Shown here piece by piece: positions 12,001-24,000 of a stretch of DNA of 64,000 bases. Source of the DNA: Strongylocentrotus droebachiensis (Eukaryota; Echinodermata; Echinoidea; Camarodonta; Strongylocentrotidae); assembly GCA_035222895.1 (NCBI GenBank), contig JAVYIG010002107.1:124001-188000 (forward strand), read 5' to 3'. Below the pieces are notes generated by a model. That model had not been told where the DNA came from and did no database searches. It saw only the letters and a program-made list of their open reading frames with translations. The position numbers were made by a program, and so were the translations under genes. Each line of letters starts with the position of its first letter. Position 1 is the stretch's first letter.

Positions 12001-15000
12001 ATCAAGTGAGTTACAAGTGAGTTACAAGTGAGTTATACCTTGATGATAACAGCATGAGCGGGTAGATTCACACCCCAGGCCAATGTAGCTGTACAGCATA
12101 ACACCTTGAGATGACCAGCAGCAAAGAACCTCTCTACCAGGTTCCTGTCTTGCCTCAGCATCCCGGCATGGTGGATGGAGAATCCATCAGGGAAGAGCTC
12201 TCGCATCTGCTTGTTCCGAGACTTCAACGTCTAGACAAAAAGGGTTTCATATACAAAATATATAAAATCAGAAATTTGAAACGTGTGTGTCTGTGTGTAA
12301 TTGAGATTTTACAGACGTGTGTCAATCAGATATGATTATTTACGTCTGAGGACCAACCTTTAACGTCACCATTTGAAAGACGTGACTCAGTTTCTAGCCA
12401 AGGTTGCCTGAGCCAATTTGTAGGCAAAGACAGAGAGCTGACCAAGTGAACGTGCCTCTAGACCAACTCATATACTCACATGACGTACTACACTAACATC
12501 ATTATAACAAAAGCGTTGTTTTTTACCGCATCACTATCAGAATGAAGCATTTATGGAGACATTTCTTTCACCTAAGTTGATTGATGAATAAGCTTCCTAC
12601 CTACTAAAAGATTGCTGTTTCTAACGATCAGTTCAAGAAACCTCTCAAGGCCCATTTCTTAGTTAGAGAACTCAAAAATGAAAGCCAAATCAAAAGTCTC
12701 ATTTAGTAACTTAACTATTCTCTTTAAAAGGATTATTAATTTTTGCGTGTTCCATGGTGTGAAGTCACAAGTCCATGATAAATTGAAGAAAAAGACCCTC
12801 CATCAAATTCAAACAATTTTTGATATGGATATAGACATACTGAAAAAAATTCAAATACCGGTATAGTCAATGTTTTGGTAATCCCATTTCAAATGCTGAT
12901 TGCACTTAGTTATCACTGAATGTGATAGGCTGCATTCTGTAAATATATTCTGAGGCAGCCTTCGGGTTGTATTCTCGAAAGCAGACTAACTTTAGTCCAT
13001 GGTTTAATATAATAATGAATATATTTTTGAATAATTCGATATGTCCCTAAATTACCATGATAACATAATTATATCATAGTTATACTGTTGTTTATTAATA
13101 TGTTATTACATTTTATTTTAATTTAGTGACAGATTGAAATATTCAAAACATATTCATATGGCAATTGGCATTCCGTACTTAGCGTTGAATTAAACCATGG
13201 ACTAAAGTTAGTCTGCTGTCGAGAATATCACCCATAATGTTCTGTATGCAAGAGAAACGATTCTCCGGCCGTTACCTGTTTGAGGGCTGACCCAAATTCT
13301 GGTGTCTGCTGAGGTTGGAACATGCCGATCTCCCCGTTACTCTTGGCCGTCTCACGTAGGTACATAGCAGTGTGAACGGTGGCATTCCTGGCATGCACAA
13401 ACACCATTACCTATAACAGAAGAATGATAGAAAAGAGGTGAACAATAATTTGTGAGCATTATCCTTGTTATTATGAAAGTGTGGAAGAACATTAGATAAA
13501 AAATGTTCCCTGAAAAGCATGGCTCTTCAAATGCCTTAATAATCTATATATACATGTAACAGCATAAAAATCAGGACGGATGGATTTTTATGCCACATTT
13601 TGTGTAGTCCCATATACATCTTTTTGTGTACCGTGCTTCACCAAGACAGGGCCAAATTTCTTGTCATTTTGATGATTTCAGAACCTTGCAGTACACAACA
13701 ATACTTATATGCTAGATGATCAACTTTTCTAAACATTTCCACACCGTTTCTTTCACAATGCATTCGCATGACCAGAAGTCAACTTTATCTTTGAGCACAG
13801 TTTGTATTTGTTGTGATTATCATGGCAGTCTGAACAATGGCATCCCTCGGTTGCATAAACACCATCACACACCAGACACATACCTGATGGCCTCTGTCAA
13901 CCAACTCCCTGACTTTCTCGTAGCACACGTGATCCATGTCTCTCCTCTGCTGCATGATGCCGGACGCCTTGATCCCGATGAAGGTCTGGCCCAGGGGTAC
14001 CGGCCTGAACCTGGTGTCGAAGAAGAACAGCCCGATGTAGGGGTTGACGTTGAGGAAGCGGGCCACGTCAACATAGTTGGGCAGAGTGGCCGAGAGACCT
14101 ATGATGCGTATCATGCTCTGGGAGGACTCAACCTGTTTAGAGTGTGAAAGGAGAACATCTTTATTAAAGCCCCACTGCACTTATAGCTACTTGCGCCTTC
14201 TTTATAGCAAACAATGCCTAATTGGTGACCATTGGTCCCCCAGGGTCCCCTTTTTCTTATGTTAATTGAGAGCTCATTTGATGAGATAACCACCATCAGT
14301 GACCTTGCAGGGAGGTCTAATGCCTCCATGCCAAACTAGTGCAGACAGGCTTTAAAGGAAACAGTCAAGATTTGAAATTAGATTGAGTGTTTGTCTCATT
14401 TTTCTGGATACCTCATCATATTGATTTACATATGCCACCCTCGACGCAGGTGAGGTAAATTGAAATGCACTGTGCGCTGATAACGGCTACCTGAGCTAAA
14501 GCTAGGGTAATAATTTCGCATAGAGATGTTATTTCATAACGTATGATGCGCTATACAAGAACTAAATATTATTATCATTATCATATTGAATCAAGTGAAT
14601 AATACTAGATTCACACATATCAAGTGGCCTTGACTATCAAAGATTCATGAATTTATTATTATTGGTCCAATAATGTTCATATCTTTATCCAACATGTTTC
14701 TCCGGTTTGTCTGATAAAACTCCATCAATCTTTATTTGACATATAAGATTGCCATTGAATGTCTTTATCAGGGATACCAGTTACTTAAAGCCAAATAGCC
14801 TGAAGAGGGCAAGGAATAGTGGAGCCCCATACAAACACCATGAAGCCTGCAAAACCCTTAAAGCCCCACTGCACTTCTAATAGCTACTTGAGCCCTCTAT
14901 ATAGCAAACAATGCCTAACCGGTGAACGTTGGTCTCCCATTATCCCCTTTTTCTTATGTTAATTAAGAGCTGATTTGATGAGATAATCACCTGTCGGTGA

Positions 15001-18000
15001 CCATGCAGAGAGGTCTAAACTCTCCTGGCCAAACTAGTGCAGAGAGGCTTTAAACAAAGATGTAATAGGGCCTGAAGTCTTGCAAAAGCCTGATAACAGG
15101 CATCTCTGCTTATATATTGATTTCTAAAATGCAGCAGACAAAATGAAAAGGGACTGGTTTCTTGGGGGCACTTTACCTGTCTCAAGGTGCGAGCGACCAG
15201 GCTTTCGATCACAGCTCCACGGTCATCATGAAGGAGATGGACCTCGTCGATGATGAGGAGCTTGACCAGCTGTGTGAGGGCAACATCACCAGTGCTCTTA
15301 CGTGTGACCACATCCCACTTCTCTGGAGTGGTCACTAACATCTAGAGAAAACAGAAACTTTCAAATTATTGTAGTTCTTTCTGCTCTGTGGTTTATTAAT
15401 TCAGTCTTAGAATAATAATTATGTATGGATGATATTAAAATTTTGATTTGTCCTGAAGTAGAAACCAATAAAGACATCTGGGCCCTGTATTGATACCAAT
15501 CGCAACTTATGTACATAAGAGATAGGAGATTGCAAACTTGCGATTGATAAGAGGACTTGCGATTGATTTGGATCAATCGTAACTTTTTGTAAGACGGGGG
15601 CCCAGATATATATAGAAAATTTTAACTTTGAAAGAAAGATTAAAGATCCTAAATTTGACTCATGAAAGTTCATTTACATGTAGTATACATAATTACCTCT
15701 AAGTGCCACAGAAGGGGTAACACATTTCTGAACAGTTGCACTATTTGTTGATGTAAATGTGTGTAGTGCATCAGTTTAGGCATGTTAAATATCATGCTCA
15801 AATATGAATTCACAAAAACTTTGGAAAAAAACAATGTACTTATCATGCATGTCATAACGGTTGTGACAAAATGCATACATGTAGGTATGTTTTAACTAAG
15901 TTGGAAGCTAACAATGAACCCTTTATTCAAGGCTTCTAATGGAAAATCTGTGTTTTCATGATTTAATTTTTAGTGAGTTGCATGTCTCCTTTTACAGACA
16001 GACTAAATGGCACCTTACATATTAACATATATTTTAATGTTTGTATGTCGTTTTTTTATAATTTTGAAATTAGAGGCTAATAATAATAATAATAATAATA
16101 AGTCTTGTTTACCCAGGGTAGCCTCATCAGTATTCATACTGTTCTCCCTGAGGGTCCTGCAATCATATTATTACCCCGGTCAATGGACTTTCTATCTCTA
16201 TTGCTACTTGTAATGTTACCTGTGTTTTCATGATTTCATTTTTGGTGAGTTGCATGTCTCCCGTAAGCTCCTTCACAGACAGACCAAGAGGGGCAAGACG
16301 GGTGCCAAAGTTCCTCACCATCTCGGCCGCTAGAGCCTTCATGGGAGCCACGTAGACAATCTTTAAAAGTATAGAAACAAAATAGACATACATGTAACTT
16401 ATTCAGATACTGGTAGATAACCACAATAAACAGAGCAAAAGATTCATCTATTTAAAGTGATGAAAGATAATGCAAATGAGAATATTGAAGACTAAGTACA
16501 ATATAAAGGTCATGTATTATTTTATGGATTATGGGTTGATTGTTTACTGTATCAAGACACAAATAGGAATTTGAATGTACACTGCATGTCCTTTCAAAAA
16601 TTTAAAAATTGTACACTTTTAACGATTAGCAGAGGATAGCAAAAACAATGAAAGGAGTTTATAGGAATAATTGGATGAAAATGGAAAACAAAGGAACTAT
16701 GTAAAAGAGAGATGGGAAGAGAGGGGAGGGAGGGGAGAAAAAAAGGGAAGAGAGAGTACAAGAAAGAAATATAAAAATAATAATGCTTACTGAAAGAAGC
16801 TATAAAGATAAACAATAAATTCACTATTCATTTGTATTATATGTCAGACATCATTGATTCCATCGAAGTACATGGATGTATAAGCATTAGTGCAGGTTTA
16901 GTATCATAAAAAACATATATTTTACCTTGAATTCATCCTTTTTGATGACCCCTTGTTGAATATGTTTCTTGACCTCCTGCAGGATGCTCAGCATGGCGAT
17001 GTTGGTCTTTCCCGCACCGGTAGGGGCACAGATCAGAAGGTTCTCATTGGTGTTGTATGCTGTCTCAAAGACCACCGACTGGATACGGTTTAGGCTCTTC
17101 ATTCCCTTGAATGCGATGCGCCCAATCTAAGATGAACCAAACAAATGAAGGATGAAAAATCAAAGTAAGAGAGGGAAGCCTTCCATAAATATTGTAAACA
17201 TTGGTGTTCTAGGTCATCTACAAGATAAACATAGTGTAATATTGTGCTGATGATCACTAAACTTACTAATTTTCTTTTTTTTATATGTGTTGTTTACTAC
17301 AAACTGGAGTTTTCAATTGATCATTGGTGTACCTCAAATTTCTCAAGAGTGCACATGATCACAGATTTCAGGCAAAATGGTAACCATTAAATGAAATAAA
17401 AGATAATTTTCACATCTCTTGTATATATGGTATACTGAGTATGTTTCAGGAAGGAACACATGAAGGGATGCCTTATCCACAAGCATGTGATATTTTTGTA
17501 ATGTATAAAATTTCAAAATATCTATCTGTTTGGAAATTTGTTCCAAGATATCTTTTTGTAATGTATAATATTTCAACATGTCTATCTGTTTGAAGATTTG
17601 TTCCAAGATTTGTTTTTGTAATGTACAATATTTCAACATGTCTATCTGTTTGAAGATTTGTTCCAAGATTTTTTTCAAGATTTGTTCTAAGATCTGGTCC
17701 AGGAAGTGATCCAAGTTCTGGTCCAAGATCTGGTCCAAGACACACTATGGTCATTACAGACAAAGTGACGCTTCAGCTGACCTCATCAAGCTGTGATATT
17801 GGGATCAGGTTCTTCCCCACACCGACAGGGGCTTGGTCTGCTGGGGGTATGATAACTTGTTCATAGAGCTTGGTGGCCGACTTCTGAGCGCCAATCGGTA
17901 ACATCATCTGTCAAGAAAATAAAATATTGTTAAATGTTCTCCAATCAATCCAAGCATAAGTGTAACAGTACATGCATCAGAACTGAATTGATGTGGATTT

Positions 18001-21000
18001 GGTGGTAGTTGTGAATTTGTAATACAGTGAAACCTGTCTATAAAGACTACCCAAGGGAGACTTGTAAGAAAGGTAGTCTTTACAGACAGGTAGTCTTTAA
18101 GTACAGGTTCCTTTAATAGTACATGTTTCAATGAGAAGCCATTTTCAGAGCTGCCCACCTCCAGAACAGAAAATCAGTAACCATAAGGCTCAAAATCAGT
18201 AATTTGGGGAATAAATCAGTAATTTCCTATGCGGCGCCATGAATCTTAAAAGAATGGCAAGCGGACGCATGCGCGCATGATTATCTGAAATTTGTTGTGA
18301 TTTTACTCCCACAAAGTTGCTAAATATTGATTTTCAGTTCATCACAACACATAAGTTTTCAATGAAAAATTGGCTTCTATTAAGAGAATACTTGATAATT
18401 TTCCATCTTTCTCATGCAGCAAGAAGAAGAAAAATCCGTAATTTTTAGACAACATTCCGTAATTTCCGTACCAATTACGGGAAATCCGTACTAGTTGGCA
18501 GCTCTGCATTTTCAAGGGAAAGAAAAAATGTGGTCTTTGTAGACAGGTGGTCTTTCTATACAGGTGGTCACTAAAGCAGGTTTGACTGTACCTCCCTCAC
18601 TGTAAACATTTTGACTCGTTCCACAGCAAGAGACTTGTTTGATATGAGCTAAAGATATTGATTTACTTTTTAAGATTCCAAAACCAGCTACCCTGAATGT
18701 ACACACCATAATAAGTTTGTTTCTGTTGGTGGTGACCACAAAGCAGTATAGCTTCATGAGGTCTACAGCGGTAAGTCTTGTCTAGAGGACTAGATAATAT
18801 CTAGAGGTATGGGTGCAAAAGTGATCCCTTAACTCTGGATCACCCCGTTTCCAAGACCATCACTTTATCTGATGTCAGATGAGCATAACAGTCTTCTCAA
18901 TGCAAAATATATTGCATATTAATTATTTCAATGCAAAGTTATGGATGAGACTGTAGGAAGTTACATGAACTAATTTGTTAACTCTGGTAACAATATTTCA
19001 TCAAAGATATACACTTCAGGGTTAAATTTAATGGTTGTGAATGGGTTTTAGGTTAGATTAATGGTAAGGATTAGGGTTAGGTGCAGTGCTGGGTTTGGGG
19101 TTGAGGTTATAAATTTGGTAAACATTAAAGGAATTGATCCATGGAGTAACGGGCACCAGAGCCATGTGTCCTAGAACTGTTGTAGAGGTGTCGTGGACGG
19201 GTGGATATGTCACCGGACTGTGGATCACAAGGTCCGCGGTTCGAGTCCTCCTGCAGCACTAATGTCTTTTGGCAAGACATTGATCTATATTTGCCACTCT
19301 CCACCCAGGTGTTAAATGGGTACCCGGTAGGATGCGAAAGCTTATGTGCTTAGATTAGCAAGTGTGCGCTTGTAAAAAAAGGACGCCTAGCTGGAATGCT
19401 CCGAAGGGAGTGGAGAACGTGCATACATTGTGTGCAGGTAACACTATGAACATGACGTACAAAGAAAGCGGACAAAATATACAGTTCCTTAAGAATACAA
19501 AGGAACATCCCTTCACTGCTATTATGTAAAAAGGTGAATATGCATGTGACACCTGTTCTACACATTTTGACATAATAGCAGTGAAGGGATGTTCCTTTGT
19601 GTACCTGAGGAACTGTGTATTTTGTCCGCTCTCTTTGTCAGTCATGTTCATAGTGTAAGCCTGAATCCGATGACCGGGGTAATAATATCTATATCTGTAA
19701 ACCGCTTTGAGAGGGCCTCCGGTTCTGAAAAGCGCTATATAAGAACTAGCTGTTATGATTATTATTATTAACTGATTTTTACCTTGGCACCTGCTATGAA
19801 CGATGAGGACAACTGTGCGGTAGCAAGAGAGTCATAGACGTTAGGATAGAACTCCTTGGGTGCGCCGCTGGATCGTTCTAGACCCAGTGTGGAGGTGAAG
19901 AGAGGGGTGCGTTTGGCATTCTTCAACGCCTTCTCTCTGGTAGTTGGAGAAAGAAAAAACATATTAACATTAGGTCCACATACAAGCTTTGAACACCTAA
20001 AGCCCCACTGTTCTACTTGTACAGTGTAGCTACTTGCTCTTTCTATATAGAAAACAATGCCTAATCGGTGACCATTGGTCCCCCATAATCCTCTTTTTCT
20101 TATGTTAATTGAGAGCTGAATTGATGAGATAGCCACCTGTCATTGACCACGCTGTGTGGTCTAATCCCTACTGGCTCAACTAGTACAGCCGGCCTTTAAA
20201 TAATTATCTTCAAAATAATCATGAGGATTTTCATAATACATTTCGACGCTATGGCTACAAATATCTTCATAACTGAAAATGTGAAATATGAATAATGGTG
20301 TTTAGGGTGTGTATTTGTGAAAATCTTGCTGAACCATTTTTATAATTTTTTAATGAACTGTCGCTACTAATTGTACAAACTTCTTCTCAACAGATTTAGC
20401 AATTCATAAACAATATAATTCCCTCACTGTGTCAACAATTGTTCCAGTCTTCAGAGGTATAGGACATCCCATGTTCATAACAACACTTTTTAATAAAAGT
20501 CCTCTTTGCACTAGAGTTTGAGTGGATTGTAGAGCATGGTACATAAAACATTTCTGTTGCCAAATCAGTCATACCTCTGTGCCTTCAGGTATTGAGGATC
20601 AAAGGCTTCTTCGCTTCCTTCTTCTCCTCCTCCTCCTCCTGAAGATTTGGCTTCTTTCTTAAGTATTTTCTTCTCTTCTTTTCTCAGAGCTTTCTCCAGC
20701 TCTTTCTCCCTCTCTGACAGGATTGTGACTTGGGTGGCATAGGAAGGCTTCTGATTGCAAAGCCTCTCTCTACGACTGTCTGTTCAAACACAATAGAATG
20801 AGGAACGTATTGAAGCCCATATTCCTTAAAGCTTTCTTAGTATATCCAAAAGACTTTGAACGTAAAATCTTTGTTTTTTCTTTTTTTAAATTGTGATTGA
20901 TTTGTGGAAGTGCCAAATAAATAATAACAATATCAGGTCAATATTTGATTTTTCCAGAGTTATATTAATAACAGCAAGTATCAAATGTTTTTCAACCTTC

Positions 21001-24000
21001 CAGGCTAATTCAATAAAATGGCATCTTTCACCTAAATAGAGGTGTTGTGGTCTAGTGGAGAAGTCTCCAGTTTGTAAACGACAAGGTGCAGGGTTTGGAT
21101 CCCTGTTGCAGTACCAACGTCCTTTGGTCAGACATTAACCTACATTTTTCCATACTGCACCAGGGGCCTCGTCTTACAAAGAGTTAATATCAATCGCAAC
21201 TTATTTACAATTGATATCAATCGCAACTGTGTACATAAGAGATAGGAAACTGCAAACTTGCAATTGATTGGAGGACTAGAGATTAATTTGGATCAATCTC
21301 AACTATTTGTAAGACGGTGTCCAGGGGCCCCGTTGCATAAAACTTACCATTGATTGTAACTCTGCCATCAATGGTAACTACCATTGTAACAGGGCTCAAC
21401 AGCCAATCAAAATCAAGATTTCTATGGTAGTTACCGTTGATGGTAAAGTTGCCATCAATGGTAAGTTTTATGCAACGGGGCCCAGGTGATGTAAGTGGCT
21501 AGAATTATTCCTTGAAATGAACCGTGCACTGGTAGGGGTTGCTGGAGCTACAGCTAGAGTAACAATATCCATGAGCTCTTTAGAAGCACATAAGGGAGTT
21601 ATATGCACTGTACAAGAACGAAATACTATTATAAATTTTTTAATTATTACCATTATATAACAATACATATATTTCTATATTACCTGCAGCTATCCTGGCC
21701 ATGCTGGCCTGTGTGGCTGCTGCTACAAGGTCCGTCCTCCTGGCAAGAAGCTGCTGTATCAGCTCAAAACAGTCAAACCCTAACAAGTCAAACAACTGGA
21801 AGAAGAAGGAGTAGAAACAATTTCAGTGTAAATCCAGAATCATTTGATGACATGATACATAGGTTTGTTTTATTTTAGTCAACTAAAGTCCTGTATGAAA
21901 TATTGGCTTATCAAGATGTGGTTTTAAAAAATATCCTTTTTTGTGCCATGCCCTTGAATATCAACATAATATGTTTTATCAAAGGCTTTTCAATTGTCAA
22001 ATTAGTTACCGACCCTGAGATAGACACGGGCTGGGGTCATATATGAAAATGTATATTACACCACAAACTATTGTAGTATTCAAGAGGTTAAATCTGGTCA
22101 ATGCATCAGGGCACAAAGGCTTGTGTGTCCACTTTGTTCTTGAATATCTGTATAATGTCTCATAAATGTACACTCACATCCGTCTGGAGTTCGTCATTCG
22201 TCTTGCCAGAGGTCAATTCCACCAGAAGCTTGCTACACAAGCCATCCACTGTCAGACCGATTGCACTGTGTCCTCCACTTCCTACCGACTTCTTCACCTC
22301 CTTCTCCAGCCACTCCATCTGAGCATTAGGCTGTAATCCTTTGGTCCCTTCCCCATCCTTGGGGCTAGGTTCGCTCGCCCTGAGAGACACAGCTGCATTG
22401 TTCAAGCTGAACTGGACGTTGAGCGCCGGAGACGGAGGACGAGGCTCCGGGTCGGCACTCAAGAAGTGATCCGTGTCTATGGCTCTCTCGTCGAACGAGA
22501 ACCCATAGCCATGTCCGAATTCCTTGGCGTTTTCATTCTCCTCAGATGTGCTGGGGTTGAAGAGCGAGCTCAGGACCTCTCCAGGGACGTGGGAGACAAG
22601 GACCTGGATCTCATGCTGGATCTTCACCAGGAGATCTCGTTGGCATGTGCCGAGTTTGGAGCGCACTGCCTGCATTTCATACTGTCCCAGTGACTCAGAC
22701 TCATAGAGGATCTCACAGAAGCATACTGCTGTTGCCGATACTTCCTCAGGACTCGCATCTGCTCCAGCTGGAAAAAGATGTATGATGCAGAATAAAAAGA
22801 TATTAGAAGAATGATACTAAATCACCATTATCCTTCAGCCCATTAATAATTTTGCCACAAGTCGTTTTTGCATCGATCTAAAACCATACAATTTATATGA
22901 CATTATAATTAAAAATAAGATAAACATTAGAATAAATGTTCATTTTGTTTAATTATACTGTAATTTCAATAAACTTTGGCCTTTGACTTGCAGTAAAATC
23001 TAGTACATTGTAATGCAGTTTCCTAAGTACCGGTAATACAACATTTCATTCTAGTCCATGTGAACATGCAGTTCTTGAGTTATCATGAAAACAAGAAGAG
23101 ACCGTGTAATAAACATACATGTATACATAAATTGACCTTCTCAACTGTTTGCATGTTACATGTATGTTCTACAGTATTGTCTTTTATTTTGTTTAATATT
23201 TCGAGCCACAAAATCACTTGATATTTACCAACACTCCTTGCAAGCTGAATAACGTTTCGCGATGTTCCGGTGACCTCACTTTTGTTAGCTGATGTATGAT
23301 GCAAGATGGCTTCACCAAGCTCTCTCCAAGTCAGACCTGTGTATAATCACCAAAATAGATTTAATAATGGGCTATAATAATATGATCTTCTGTGAATTAT
23401 TATTCCATCACATGTCAAAGTATTGGAGTAAATCTATTTAACAAAAATGTAAAATGCAAACCGTGTCAATTTACCAACAAGACGTCAAAGTTGTGATGCT
23501 ACAATAGGATTTTGCAAAGAGGAAACCAATTTTAAATTATATATTCTTGTATCGTTGTTGTATCATGTACCGGTATGCCATGTTCGAGGAGTATATCTGA
23601 AATAACATCACTTTTTTCATAACGCTCACAATTATTTTTCACCTCTTCCCAGAACTCAACCTTCTCTTTAAATATGAAGTGCCTTTATGAATTTTTCAAC
23701 TCTTTTAATGTGGGACAGGGTTGTTATATCAAATTCCTAATAAAATGTCGCCTTATTCCTACAAAAAATTTGTGTTTTTTAAATTTGATGTCCATGTAGC
23801 GAAACAATATTTGTCGAAGTTAGAATAATGGCAACAGCCCAGCTGGACATGTTGGCGGTCATCAAGCTATACCCATGCCTATCTATGAGACGGACTCAGT
23901 TATTCAGCAGAGTGAAAACAAAGAATGGGCTACTTTACCATGAAATTCTAGAAAGAGCCTCGTACGTAAAATGATAAAATAAGTCAAGCAAGGTCAGCTT

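Larger units (their letters stand above)
21040..21650 (+). mobile_element. SINE carrying two nested MITEs
   Basis: The tRNA-like head (GGTGTTGTGGTCTAGTGGAG, B-box GGTTTGGATCC) is followed by CGTCCTTTGGTCAGACATTA. After two inserted elements the SINE body resumes at about 21,485 (AGGTGATGTAAGTGGCTAGA) and ends near 21,640 in an AT-rich tail. Confidence 0.75.

Noticed and set aside
1017-17126. SNRNP200 (Brr2) instead of ASCC3
   Set aside because: Both have two Ski2-like cassettes, but the N-terminus (LPRLTxAxRxF) and linker blocks ([19 protein letters not shown]) match ASCC3 throughout.
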